From positions 1 to 64,000 of the forward strand of contig NZ_FNJA01000008.1 of the NCBI RefSeq assembly GCF_900104385.1: a DNA stretch of 64,000 nucleotides, in the 5' to 3' direction. Shown piece by piece: positions 28,101 to 35,272 of the stretch. Made by a program: the position numbers and the translations under genes. Each line of letters begins with the position of its first letter. Positions within the stretch are counted from its first letter, which is position 1. The notes beneath the pieces were generated by a model. That model saw only the letters and a list, made by a program, of their open reading frames with translations. It was not told the DNA's origin and did no database searches. The DNA comes from Rhodoferax sp. OV413. Its GTDB lineage: Bacteria > Pseudomonadota > Gammaproteobacteria > Burkholderiales > Burkholderiaceae_C.

Positions 28101-29977
28101 GCCAGGGTGTTGTCAAAGCTGGCATTGGCGGCGGCGGCACTCGACACCATCGCCCAGAAAGTGACGGTACAGGTGCCGGGGCTGCTCACGCTCGCCCGCG
28201 CCGGTACCGCGATGCTGCCAAACGTGATGGCGCTGGCGCCCAGCACGGCGCCGTTGGTGACGCTCACCCCGCAGCCGCTCGGCGTGTAGTTGACCCCGCC
28301 TATCGTGCCGGTCAGAAAGGTCTGCCCCTGCTGCAAGGTATCTGGAAAAACCAGGTCAGTGATCGCGGTGGTGGACCAGTTCTGCAAAGTGACCTGGTAG
28401 CGCACCGGATTGCCGGGCTCCGGGTTGTTCGGCGACACCGTCTTGTTGACGTTCAGGTTCTGGTAGACCGTCACGGTGGACGATGCCGGCTGGCTCACGA
28501 TGGCGGGATTGCCCACATCGACTGCGCCGGCGGCCAGGGAATTGGTATAGGCCCTGGGGGTATTGGGCGACTGCACCGTGCCGGTGAAATCCACCGTAAC
28601 CACACAAGACCCACCGGCGGGGATGGAGCCCCCCGTCAATGCCACCCCGGTGTTGTTTGCAGTGGCGACCACCGAGCCGCCACAACTCGTAGCCTGCCCG
28701 GTGACCTTCAAGCCATAGGCATTCAAATTACCCGCGGTACCACCATCGATCGCATCATCGACCAGGCTGGAGATCGCAAGCGCGCTGGTGCTGCTATTGC
28801 CCAGGGTGATGGTGAAGCGCCCGGAGCCGCCGTTCGACAGCGAGGTGGCGTTCACCGTCTTGCTCACCTGCAAAGGCGAGCGTACCGTGATGTCTGCGGT
28901 GGCGTTATTGGCCGCTGGTATGCCCAGATCGTTGCTGAACTGCGTACTGCGGTTGATCGTATTGGTCTGGGTAATGCTGTAGCTGCCATTGGTTTGCGCA
29001 GCCACTACGTTGACGGTAAAGATACAACTGCCGTTCACCGCACCCGAGCGGGCCGGCAGGGTTCCGGTGGCAGAAAAGTTATTGCCGCCGGCACTGGCCG
29101 TGACCACCGGGGAAGCACCGCCGTTGTTGCAGCTCGCGCTGGCGCCCGAAGGTGACGCCACCTGGATCACAGCCGATCCGCCCAGTTGGGGAAACAAATC
29201 CGCCACGGTAAAGTTGGGTATCTCCACCGGGTTGCTATTGGTCAGCGTCACGCTCAGCGCGGTGGACGCACCACCCAGCACCACGGTGCCGGTGCCAAAG
29301 GCCTTGGACAAACCGGGTTGCGCCAGTGCCACCACGTTCACGCTCTGCTGGACCGCCCCCACGTTCTGCACCGCTGCACCATCATTCCCAGTCACTGCGC
29401 CGTCGGCGATGGTGTAGGAATAGGTGGCGGTATTACCGGTGGATGTGCCTGCGGTCACCGGAATGACGATGGTGCAGCCCCCGTCCACCGAGCCGGAACG
29501 CGGCGGGATCACACCGCCGCTCAGGCTGATGCTTTGCCCTGTGGTGGTCAAAGTACCCGTACCCGCAAACGTGCTCGGGCCAGCCGGGTCAGTACAGGTG
29601 TAGGTGGCAGCGCCCGTCACCCGCAGCCCGTTGGGCAGTGTGCCGGGCAGCAGATTGCTGAAGCCCACCGCAGAAATGGGCGCCAGGATGTTGTTGTTCG
29701 ACAGCGTGATCTGCAGGCGCGTGGTCTGGCCTGGATAGATCTGGGTCGGGTCGCCGGCCAGCAGGGTCACCGAGGCCCCCAAGGCCGCAAACGCCGAACC
29801 CGCAAACCCAAACGACAAAGCCACCAGGCTCAGATTGCGCAGCCCGCAAGCCATGGCGCGGGACGCAATACCCCAGCCCACTAATCGACGCGCCAGCTGG
29901 ATAAAACAGCGCTTGAAAAGCGCCCGCTCTGCATTACGAACCGCTTCGGTCCAGGCCCTCCGGTGTGTACTCCCCAC
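22172..29977 (-). CDS. Giant exported DUF11/SdrD-B repeat protein
   Basis: A 2601-residue surface or envelope protein built of repeats. About twelve DUF11-type (conserved repeat, TIGR01451) beta-sandwich units can be counted, each opening with a motif such as LQVSKTVNATSLS, LAASKSFSPTSVS or LGLTKQFTPKVVQ and containing a DxLP element. About five SdrD B-like units (ISGRVFRDNN, AGSVFLDTNNNG, SGRVFLDYNNNG, SGSVWRDANHD, GKIFVDCNGNH) have putative calcium loops. One CarboxypepD-regulatory-like unit also occurs. No sorting signal or barrel ends the protein. The start is a GTG at 29977 with AAGGA seven bases upstream. The signal peptide (MACGLRNLSLVALSFGFAG) begins only at residue 42, so there is an N-terminal extension. 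It is first in an operon with the barrel and OmpA-like genes, and probably forms a surface fibre or adhesin. Confidence 0.85.
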   Translation of the reverse strand: MGSTHRRAWTEAVRNAERALFKRCFIQLARRLVGWGIASRAMACGLRNLSLVALSFGFAGSAFAALGASVTLLAGDPTQIYPGQTTRLQITLSNNNILAPISAVGFSNLLPGTLPNGLRVTGAATYTCTDPAGPSTFAGTGTLTTTGQSISLSGGVIPPRSGSVDGGCTIVIPVTAGTSTGNTATYSYTIADGAVTGNDGAAVQNVGAVQQSVNVVALAQPGLSKAFGTGTVVLGGASTALSVTLTNSNPVEIPNFTVADLFPQLGGSAVIQVASPSGASASCNNGGASPVVTASAGGNNFSATGTLPARSGAVNGSCIFTVNVVAAQTNGSYSITQTNTINRSTQFSNDLGIPAANNATADITVRSPLQVSKTVNATSLSNGGSGRFTITLGNSSTSALAISSLVDDAIDGGTAGNLNAYGLKVTGQATSCGGSVVATANNTGVALTGGSIPAGGSCVVTVDFTGTVQSPNTPRAYTNSLAAGAVDVGNPAIVSQPASSTVTVYQNLNVNKTVSPNNPEPGNPVRYQVTLQNWSTTAITDLVFPDTLQQGQTFLTGTIGGVNYTPSGCGVSVTNGAVLGASAITFGSIAVPARASVSSPGTCTVTFWAMVSSAAAANASFDNTLAAGSVCYGSGPQVCYGSATSASGSIHAGAVLSANKSFSPAGPLSEGAVSRVTVRLDNLSANPLTNVTLGDNLPAAVSGGGQMRVANPANAATTCTGSPVLTATPNATSFSMNGATVPARASNGAGAAGSCVVQFDVVGPAGTFNNTATVTGTETYGNGLTHTLAPESSNTATLVYTSSLAASKSFSPTSVSSGGSSRVTVRLNNNGAVALTQVAATDPLPAGMLLAPAPNAYTTCAGSTAVTATPGASSISLTGASIAGGSNCDLVFDVVTTGSANWVNSIPAGNITAAGGVFNQTAVSATLAFNAPSGLTVAKATNPSTLTFPGQVSQLTITVNNGTQNVTGLRLTDYFTANGTAAGASNGMVVASNPATATNCPAGVVTAVAGAESVSLSGAAMAANTACTVVVNVTSVAVGGITNFIPAGSIATDQGLSNSGQATTSLTTQSNLGLTKQFTPKVVQPGGRSRLRITFFNATAQPVSNLSVVDNLPAGVTVPSGFNPSTTCTGATVSAPTASQVQVAGGNLGAANGAISTNCYAEVDVLVAAQGDYTNTIPAGAISASSGGVGVSNSQPATDVLRAKAPLLVHKAIDGQTLDAGNPAGFSTGSATRSAGSAATLTIRITNPNATALTALALTDSLPSGLVVAITPNASTTCTGGTVQAVASGTSVRISGATLAANASCNLLVDVLSNISGAYTNTIAAGAITTFEGISNEEPTSARLQVSTPPVVSKQFAPPVIPPNSTSTLTIFLGNDNPTALTLTAALVDTLPTAPGPVLVAATPNVQTTCPGPVTAAAASNTVSYASGALIPAGGCSISVQVTAATPGTHTNSIAAGALQTNLGNNQQAANAPLTVSTQGFISGRVFRDNNLTPNGTFESGVDTPISGVSVELRAGNSCAGPLVSQGGLANPVATDVLGNYIFAGLPAATYSVCELVQPSNTVNGITTAGSLVQTGGSTGTAGSASNPSASSSQIVGIVLNGDGAGGQITGSTQNNFAEIVPSTIAGSVFLDTNNNGIRNGADTSLASVVIELLNSANAVVASTTTAADGSYSFGNLLPGTYSVREPSQPAGTSNGVTTAGNVPNGGTAGTASTPAVLPSAIRNIVLPPNTQSVANDFAEIPNGRSVSGRVFLDYNNNGVLNNPPDHGIGGQTVALTGTDINGNPVSLTTTTAADGSFRFSAVPEGSNYTLTQASQPAGTNNGTVTAGSTGGAASNPTATSSRITGIALSGANMVSAENNFAEIPGAVPDLALAKTHAPSNFASGSSSGYFTLTPRNIGTVATSGTITLTDTLPTGMTVAALATGTGWTCTGAVGGSIVSCTSTTEIAAGASGNPVVVRVAVASGLTGQVLTNTALVSGGGEPAGFDGNNSASDSVVLVSAATVSGSVWRDANHDRVKDLGEPVVLDWTVELLNNGVLVATTQTDSNGAYSFTALAPGAGYEVRFREPSTSYLYGRPVPNESGQSYTSGVVGSGNPGGADNSQGVLHNINLLPGDNILQQSLPLDPAGVVYDAVTRLPVQGAVVTLSGPPGFDASQLLGGALSQTTGSAGRYQFLLLSTAPSGVYTLSVTAPAGYAPGASTLIPVCAATLSVSAGPPDPAVVQTSDTAPTAAAGNPLTTPGACASTSAGLSSGAATTQYYFSFNLNLAFPGGSANVVNNHIPVDPMNATGFVLSKTGSRRVAEVGDTLLYTIVVRRTAGSSLPQVTVRDRLPAGFTYIRGTARVNGLAAPDPAGGLGPVLGFTVGGLSLNQSTTLTYRVRVGVGSMQGTGINTARAYGCTTAAGCLTAALQAVANSIESNEGAHQVQVTGGVFTDQACVLGKIFVDCNGNHIQDSEELGIPGVRLYFESGQYLVSDSEGKYSQCGLTPNSHVLKVDPRTLPTGSRLTTSSNRNLGDANSLFIDLKNGELHRADFVEGSCSNPVVEQVKARRAQGEIRSVETEKLKGPALRFESKPVRMPKQATDSANQPIVQPREGANGAR

Positions 29978-30146
29978 GGCGCGATCCTTGAATAGTTGTA
30001 ACAGCCGCGGAGTCTATTTTTCGATGCTTACATCTACAACACAATTAACAAAGCATTAATCAATCTCCAGCAAACCGGCCAGCGCCCCGGTTTCCCCAAT
30101 GAAACTGAGCAATCCATGGGGTCATTACATTTCGGCATCCCATTTA

Positions 30147-30182
30147 TTCCTGAATTTTCAGAAAATACTGAAAATTCAGGAA
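30147..30182 (+). promoter_or_regulatory. Perfect 15-bp inverted repeat over the gbsR-like gene leader
   Basis: Arms TTCCTGAATTTTCAG (30147-30161) and CTGAAAATTCAGGAA (30168-30182) are exactly complementary around a 6-base loop AAAATA. The right arm contains the AGGA of the ribosome binding site for the ATG at 30190. It could be an autoregulatory operator for the regulator encoded just downstream, or an RNA hairpin that hides the ribosome binding site. There is no T-run, so it is not an intrinsic terminator. Confidence 0.85.
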
Positions 30183-30189
30183 AACACAG

Positions 30190-30771
30190 ATGAACCTTGC
30201 CCCCCTCACCCAGCGCTTCGTTTTGCACTTTGGCGAAATGGGCAGTCGCTGGGGCATCAACCGCACCGTGGGGCAGATCTATGCCCTGCTGTTTGTTTCG
30301 GCCAAGCCGCTGAATGCCGACGACATCGCCGAAGGCCTGGGCTTCTCGCGTTCCAACGTCAGCATGGGGCTGAAGGAGCTGTCGTCGTGGAACCTGGTGC
30401 GGCTGCACCACTTGCCCAACGACCGGCGCGAATACTTTGAAACGCCCGAAGACGTGTGGGCCATCTTCCGCACCCTGGCGGCCGAGCGGCGCAAGCGCGA
30501 GATCGACCCCACGCTGTCCATGCTGCGCGATGCGCTGATGGAGCGGCCCATGCTGGCCGAAGACATCCACGCGCAGTCGCGCATGAAGGAGATGCACGAC
30601 CTGATCGAGCTCGGCACCTCCTGGCTGGACGAGGTGCAGAGCATGGATTCCGCCTCCCTGGCCAGCCTGCTGAAAATGGGCGCGCAGGTGAAAAAACTGC
30701 TACAAGTGAAGGACCGGGTGAAGCAAGCCTTCACGCCTACCAAGGCTGCCCCCGCAGAAGGAGACGCATGA
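30190..30771 (+). CDS. GbsR/MarR family transcriptional regulator
   Basis: A 193-residue winged-helix regulator. The HTH region (about 20-90) includes WGINRTVGQIYALLFVSAKPLNADDIAEGL and FSRSNVSMGLKELSSWNLV, as in the GbsR family, and the C-terminal half is helical and probably dimerises. The gene overlaps cydA by up to four bases and shares its transcript, so it most likely regulates the bd oxidase operon and itself. The perfect palindrome immediately upstream is the natural operator. The signal is unknown; oxygen, redox or quinone state are reasonable guesses only. Confidence 0.9.
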   Translation: MNLAPLTQRFVLHFGEMGSRWGINRTVGQIYALLFVSAKPLNADDIAEGLGFSRSNVSMGLKELSSWNLVRLHHLPNDRREYFETPEDVWAIFRTLAAERRKREIDPTLSMLRDALMERPMLAEDIHAQSRMKEMHDLIELGTSWLDEVQSMDSASLASLLKMGAQVKKLLQVKDRVKQAFTPTKAAPAEGDA

Positions 30772-32129
30772 TGGAAGCCCTCGACCCCGTCGCCCTGGCC
30801 CGCATCCAGTTCGCGGCCAACATGACCTTCCACATCCTGTTTCCCACCATCAGCATCTCCATGGGCTGGGTGCTGTTCTATTTCAAGCTGCGCCACGCGG
30901 CCTCGCGCGAAGCGCACTGGATGGACGCCTACCAATTTTGGGTGAAGATCTTCGCGCTGACCTTCGCACTGGGCGTGGTCAGCGGCATCACCATGAGCTT
31001 CCAGTTCGGCACCAACTGGCCGGGGTTCATGCTGAAAGTCGGCAACATCGCCGGGCCGCTGCTGGCCTATGAGGTGCTGACCGCCTTCTTCCTGGAGGCC
31101 ACCATGCTGGGCATCATGCTGTTTGGCCGGCACAGGGTGAGCGAGCGCGTGCACACCACCGCCACCTTTCTGGTCGCAGCAGGCACCACCTTGTCGGCGT
31201 TCTGGATTCTGGCGCTGAACTCGTGGATGCACACACCCACCGGCTTTGTGATGATCGATGGCCAGGCCCATGTGACCAGCTGGTTCGAGGTGATCTTCAA
31301 CCCGTCCTTCCCCTACCGGCTGACGCACATGCTGCTGGCCTCGGGGCTGACGGTAGCCTTTCTGCTGGCCGGCATCAGCGCCTTCCGCTGGCTGAAGCAC
31401 GATCGCGGCCTGGAAACCATGGCCGGGCTGCGCACCGGTTTGACGTTGGCCGCCCTGCTGATCCCGGTGCAGATCGTGGTGGGCGACATGCACGGCGTCA
31501 ACACCTTGCACCACCAGCCAGCCAAAATTGCCGCCATGGAAGGCATCTGGAAGACCGAAAACGGGGCCGCCGCCGTGCTGTTCGGCATCCCAGACGCGGC
31601 CACGCAGAGCAACAAGCTCGAGATCGCCATCCCCAAGCTCGCGTCCTTCTACCTGACCCACGACTGGAATGGCGAGGTCAAGGGCATAGACGCGTTTGAA
31701 GGCAAGCACCCGCCTGTAGCCCCGGTGTTCTTCGCCTTCCGCATCATGGTTGGCGTAGGCCTGCTGATGCTGGCCGCCAGCTGGCTGGGCGTGTGGCAAC
31801 TGCGGCACCAGGGCCAGCCGCAGCCCTGGCTGGCGCGCGGCCTGGTGGCCATGACCTTCATCGGCTGGGTCGGCCTGGTTGCCGGCTGGTATGTGACCGA
31901 AATCGGCCGCCAGCCCTGGCTGGTGTACGGCGTGATGACCACCGCCGAGGCCGCCTCGGCCATACCCGCCACCGCCATCGCTGCCACCCTGGTGATGTAC
32001 CTGCTGCTGTATGCGGTGCTGATCACCGCCTATATCTCGGTGGTGTTCTACATGGCCCGCAAAGCCACGCTGTCCGCCAAGCCCAGCTACCCCACCATCG
32101 AGCGCCGCCAGGAGACCCAACATGCCTGA
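30771..32129 (+). CDS. cydA: Cytochrome bd ubiquinol oxidase subunit I
   Basis: Subunit I of a bd-type quinol oxidase, a high-affinity, non-proton-pumping terminal oxidase of the inner membrane. The N-terminus (MEALDPVALARIQFAANMTF, then HILFPTISIS) carries the conserved haem ligand histidine, and GRQPWLVYGVMTTAEA near residue 390 is a family signature. At 452 residues it is shorter than E. coli CydA (522), consistent with the short Q-loop (CioA-like) form. AAGGAG at 30758-30763 fits the ATG at 30771 best (7 bases); the ATG at 30768 is also possible. It is the second gene of the gbsR-like/cydA/cydB operon. Confidence 0.93.
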   Translation: MEALDPVALARIQFAANMTFHILFPTISISMGWVLFYFKLRHAASREAHWMDAYQFWVKIFALTFALGVVSGITMSFQFGTNWPGFMLKVGNIAGPLLAYEVLTAFFLEATMLGIMLFGRHRVSERVHTTATFLVAAGTTLSAFWILALNSWMHTPTGFVMIDGQAHVTSWFEVIFNPSFPYRLTHMLLASGLTVAFLLAGISAFRWLKHDRGLETMAGLRTGLTLAALLIPVQIVVGDMHGVNTLHHQPAKIAAMEGIWKTENGAAAVLFGIPDAATQSNKLEIAIPKLASFYLTHDWNGEVKGIDAFEGKHPPVAPVFFAFRIMVGVGLLMLAASWLGVWQLRHQGQPQPWLARGLVAMTFIGWVGLVAGWYVTEIGRQPWLVYGVMTTAEAASAIPATAIAATLVMYLLLYAVLITAYISVVFYMARKATLSAKPSYPTIERRQETQHA

Positions 32130-33153
32130 TCTGATCAACGACTTTGGCCAGCCTCAGGTCTGGTTGCCCGTGGTGTTCGCCCTGGTGATGGCGCTGGCCA
32201 TGCTCGCCTATGTGATTCTGGACGGCTACGACCTGGGCGTGGGCGTGCTGATGCGCAAGCCGAACAACGAACAACAGGACGCCATGATCGCCAGCATCGG
32301 CCCGTTCTGGGATGCCAACGAAACCTGGCTGGTGCTGGGCGTGGGCGTGCTGCTGGTGGCGTTTCCGCTGGCGCACGGCGTGATCCTGGGCGCGCTGTAC
32401 CTGCCCGTGGCCTTGATGCTGCTGGCGCTGATGCTGCGCGGCGTGGCCTTCGACTTCCGCGTCAAGGCCCACGACGACCACAAGCGGCTGTGGAACATGG
32501 CTTTCCACGTGGGCTCGGTGCTGGCCGGCTGGTCGCAGGGCTTCATGCTGGGATCGATGATCACCGGCTTTAGGCACGACCTGGCGGGCATCTTGTTCAG
32601 CAGCCTGATCGGCCTGTGCCTGCTGGCCGCCTACGCCTTGCTGGGCGCAGGCTGGCTGATCATCAAGACCGAGGGCGAACTGCAGCTGATGGCCGTGGCC
32701 TGGGCCAAACGCAGCCTGTGGCTGACCGGGCTGGGCGTGCTGGCGATCTCCATCGCCACGCCGCTGATCAGCCACAACATTTTCCTCAAATGGTTCAGCT
32801 TTCCGAACGTGATTCTGCTGCTGCCGATTCCCGTCGCCACCCTGGTGCTGTTCGGCACCATCTGGCGCAGCCTGGGCCGGCTGCCGGTGCGGCTGGAGCA
32901 AGGCAATGAGTACGGCATAGGCGTGCCCTTCGGCGCCACGGTGGGCATCTTTCTGCTGGCCTTCTACGGCCTGGGCTACAGCATCTGCCCCTGGCTGGTG
33001 ATCGACAAAATAACCATCTGGCAGGCCGCCAGCGCGCCCGAGGCGCTGATGGTGATCTTCTACGGCACGGCCGTGGTGCTGCCGGTGATCATCGCCTACA
33101 CCGTGTTTGCCTACCGGGTGTTCTGGGGCAAGTCTACAGAGCTAAAGTATTGA
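32122..33153 (+). CDS. cydB: Cytochrome bd ubiquinol oxidase subunit II
   Basis: Subunit II of the bd oxidase, 343 residues with eight to nine predicted membrane segments. Characteristic stretches are VILDGYDLGVGVLMR, PFWDANETWLVLGVGVLL and FPLAHGVILGALYLPV near the N-terminus. It overlaps cydA by eight bases and has an AGGAGA ribosome binding site inside cydA. No small CydX-like frame is evident after its stop: a dispersed repeat copy begins at once, so the operon seems to end here. Confidence 0.95.
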   Translation: MPDLINDFGQPQVWLPVVFALVMALAMLAYVILDGYDLGVGVLMRKPNNEQQDAMIASIGPFWDANETWLVLGVGVLLVAFPLAHGVILGALYLPVALMLLALMLRGVAFDFRVKAHDDHKRLWNMAFHVGSVLAGWSQGFMLGSMITGFRHDLAGILFSSLIGLCLLAAYALLGAGWLIIKTEGELQLMAVAWAKRSLWLTGLGVLAISIATPLISHNIFLKWFSFPNVILLLPIPVATLVLFGTIWRSLGRLPVRLEQGNEYGIGVPFGATVGIFLLAFYGLGYSICPWLVIDKITIWQAASAPEALMVIFYGTAVVLPVIIAYTVFAYRVFWGKSTELKY

Positions 33154-33213
33154 TGAAATAGGCCGCTGGCGCAGATAGTACCTGCGCTAGAAGCTATTTA
33201 TTCGATAGCAAAC
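33150..33213. repeat. Dispersed intergenic palindromic repeat, copy 4
   Basis: Copy GGCCGCTGGCGCAGATAG then CCTGCGCTAGAAGCTATTTA and CGATAGCAAA, inserted between the convergent ends of cydB and the epimerase gene. It overlaps the epimerase gene: the last codons and stop (33194) of that gene are read from inside the repeat. Confidence 0.85.
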
Positions 33214-34117
33214 CGGTTTCCACTGTGGGGTAGCGCAGCCGCAGCCGCAGCTCGGTTTTCATGCGCGTGTTGTCCAGGCGCCGGGACTCGGACATGAAGC
33301 TCAGCAGCATCAGCGATAACTGCCCCTGGGCCGCGCTGCGCGGCACGCGCGGCGGGCGCGGCAGGCCGTACAGGTCGGCGGCGAAGTCAAAGTAGTCGCC
33401 CATCTGCAGCGCGCTGTCGTCGTTCACGTTGTAGATGCGCTGCGGCTGGCCGCGCCACAGGGCCAGCACGCAGGCGCGGGCCAAGTCGTCGGCGTGGATA
33501 TGGTTGGTGTAGACGTCGTCGCCCCGCTCCAGCACCGGCGTGCCTTTGCGCAGACGCGCCTCGGGCGTACCGCCTTCGCGGTCGGGTGCGTAGATGCCGG
33601 GGATACGCAGAATGCTGCTGCGCACCCGGCTTTGCCGGCGGCCCAGCAGGCGCACCGCGGCTTCGGCGTCGACGCGGCGCTGGGCCCGCGGTGTGATGGC
33701 GGCCAAGGCCTGGGTTTCGTCCACCAGGGCGCCCTGGCAATCACCGTAGACGCCGCTGGTCGAGCCGTAGACCAAAGCCCGCGGCGTGCCGCGCAGCTGT
33801 AGGGCGCGCAGCAGGCTGCGGGTGCGCGGGTCGTCCCGGCCCTCGCCCGGCGGCGGCGCCAGGTGCAGTACGCGGGTCGCCAAGCCGGCCAGGCGCTGCA
33901 GCGAGGCGCGCTGGTCCAGATTGCCACACAAGGGCGTGAGCCCCAGAGCGCGCAGGGCTGGCACGCGTTCGGGGCTGGAGGTCAGCGCCAGCACGCGCAG
34001 CGCGCGCGGCAACTGGCGGGCGGCGCGCTGGCCGACATCGCCGCAGCCGACGATCAGCACGCGCTCACGGCGAAAGCGCGCAGGCAGCGCGCCAAGAGGG
34101 GTTTGGTTTGAGGGCAA
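33194..34117 (-). CDS. NAD-dependent epimerase/SDR extended-type protein
   Basis: A Rossmann-fold protein of about 307 residues. The dinucleotide motif ERVLIVGCGDVGQRAA is at the N-terminus. A YGSTSGVYGDCQG motif, a conserved RIPGIYAPDR and a late IHADDLARA match atypical extended SDR proteins often annotated as NAD-dependent epimerases. The substrate is unknown. The start is uncertain: a TTG at 34117 puts the Rossmann motif near the N-terminus, while an ATG at 34162 would overlap the start codon of the divergent reductase gene. The C-terminal codons lie in a repeat copy. Confidence 0.75.
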   Translation of the reverse strand: MPSNQTPLGALPARFRRERVLIVGCGDVGQRAARQLPRALRVLALTSSPERVPALRALGLTPLCGNLDQRASLQRLAGLATRVLHLAPPPGEGRDDPRTRSLLRALQLRGTPRALVYGSTSGVYGDCQGALVDETQALAAITPRAQRRVDAEAAVRLLGRRQSRVRSSILRIPGIYAPDREGGTPEARLRKGTPVLERGDDVYTNHIHADDLARACVLALWRGQPQRIYNVNDDSALQMGDYFDFAADLYGLPRPPRVPRSAAQGQLSLMLLSFMSESRRLDNTRMKTELRLRLRYPTVETGLLSNK

Positions 34118-34160
34118 AATCAGGCCGTTAAAAGACAGAGCCTCCGAGGATACCCAACCC

Positions 34161-35213
34161 ATGACCCACCCCGCCCCCACCCCGCAGGCCTTCAGCATCA
34201 CGGTACAGCCCAGCGGCCGCGTATTTGCCGCCACGGCCGACGAATCCATCCTGGCTGCCGGCATCCGCCAGGGCATAGGCCTGCCCTATGGCTGCAAGGA
34301 CGGCGCCTGCGGCTCCTGCAAGTGCAAAAAGCTCGAAGGCATGGTGTTCCACGGCCCGCACCAGAGCAAGGCCTTGAGCGACGAGGAAGAAGCCGCCGGC
34401 CTGGTGCTGACCTGCTGCGCCATGCCGCTGACCGACGTGGTGCTGGAATCGCGCCAGGTCACCGACGAAAGCGCTTTCCCGATCAAGAAGATGCCTTCGC
34501 GCGTGACCACTCTGGAGAAGGTCTCGGACGACGTGATGGTCATCAAGCTGCAGCTGCCGGCCAACGACACCCTGCGCTACCACCCCGGCCAGTACATCGA
34601 ATTCATCCTGCGCGACGGCGCCCGCCGCTCCTACAGCATGGCGAATGCGCCGCACACCGGCCCGGCAGTGGAGCTGCACATCCGCCACATGCCCGGCGGC
34701 AAGTTCACCGACCATGTGTTCGGCACCATGAAAGAGAAAGAGATCCAGCGCATCGAAGGCCCGTACGGCAGCTTCTACCTGCGCGAAGACTCCGACAAAC
34801 CTATCGTGCTGCTGGCCTCCGGCACCGGCTTTGCGCCGATCAAGGCCATCCTCGAGCACATGCAGCACAAGGCCATTACCCGCCCGACCACGCTGTACTG
34901 GGGCGGCCGCCGTCCCAGCGATCTGTACCTGAACGACTGGGTGCAGGCCCAGTTGGCGAATATGCCGAACCTGACCTACGTGCCCGTCATCTCCAACGCC
35001 CTGCCCGAAGACGGCTGGACCGGCCGCACCGGCTTCGTCCACCAGGCGGTGCTGCAAGACCTGCCCGATCTGTCCGGCTTTGAAGTCTATGCCTGCGGCG
35101 CCCCCATCGTGGTCGATTCGGCGCTGGCCGACTACACAGCCAAGGCCGGCCTGCCGCCCGAAGCCTTTTTTGCCGACGCCTTCACCAGCGAGGCCGACAA
35201 AGCCGCCGGCTAA
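34161..35213 (+). CDS. 2Fe-2S ferredoxin-type flavin reductase (CDP-6-deoxy-glucoseen reductase-like)
   Basis: A 350-residue electron-transfer protein. The N-terminal plant-type ferredoxin domain has cluster ligands in YGCKDGACGSCKCKK and the distant TCCAMP. An FAD-binding domain (RRSYSMANAP) and an NAD-binding domain (VLLASGTGFAPIKAIL; VYACGAP) follow. The order ferredoxin-FAD-NAD is that of AscD/E3-type reductases and of oxygenase reductases. No oxygenase or deoxysugar gene is adjacent, so the partner is unknown. The ATG at 34161 follows GAGG, and a strong terminator lies after the gene. Confidence 0.88.
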   Translation: MTHPAPTPQAFSITVQPSGRVFAATADESILAAGIRQGIGLPYGCKDGACGSCKCKKLEGMVFHGPHQSKALSDEEEAAGLVLTCCAMPLTDVVLESRQVTDESAFPIKKMPSRVTTLEKVSDDVMVIKLQLPANDTLRYHPGQYIEFILRDGARRSYSMANAPHTGPAVELHIRHMPGGKFTDHVFGTMKEKEIQRIEGPYGSFYLREDSDKPIVLLASGTGFAPIKAILEHMQHKAITRPTTLYWGGRRPSDLYLNDWVQAQLANMPNLTYVPVISNALPEDGWTGRTGFVHQAVLQDLPDLSGFEVYACGAPIVVDSALADYTAKAGLPPEAFFADAFTSEADKAAG

Positions 35214-35226
35214 AGCCCCACGCACA

Positions 35227-35260
35227 AAAGCCCACCGTGCACAACACGGTGGGCTTTTTT
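35227..35260 (+). terminator. Rho-independent terminator
   Basis: Hairpin arms AAAGCCCACCGTG and CACGGTGGGCTTT around a 5-base loop, followed by TTTT. It ends transcription of the reductase gene and may also serve the His-rich peptide gene arriving from the other side. Confidence 0.93.
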
Positions 35261-35272
35261 ATGCGCCAGGCT

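Noticed and set aside
21968-29155. A 2395-codon open frame on the plus strand opposite the DUF11 gene
   Set aside because: It is the antisense shadow of a very long repetitive, GC-rich gene. Its product is His/Arg/Gly-rich with no domain, while the minus strand gives a signal peptide and regular DUF11 repeats.
22172-29977. CRISPR array or DNA tandem repeats within the DUF11 gene
   Set aside because: The repetition is at protein level with diverged units; there are no regular spaced identical DNA repeats here or elsewhere in the window.
30456-30767. Upstream extension of the cydA frame
   Set aside because: It overlaps the regulator gene in another frame; AAGGAG at 30758 fixes the start at 30768 or 30771.
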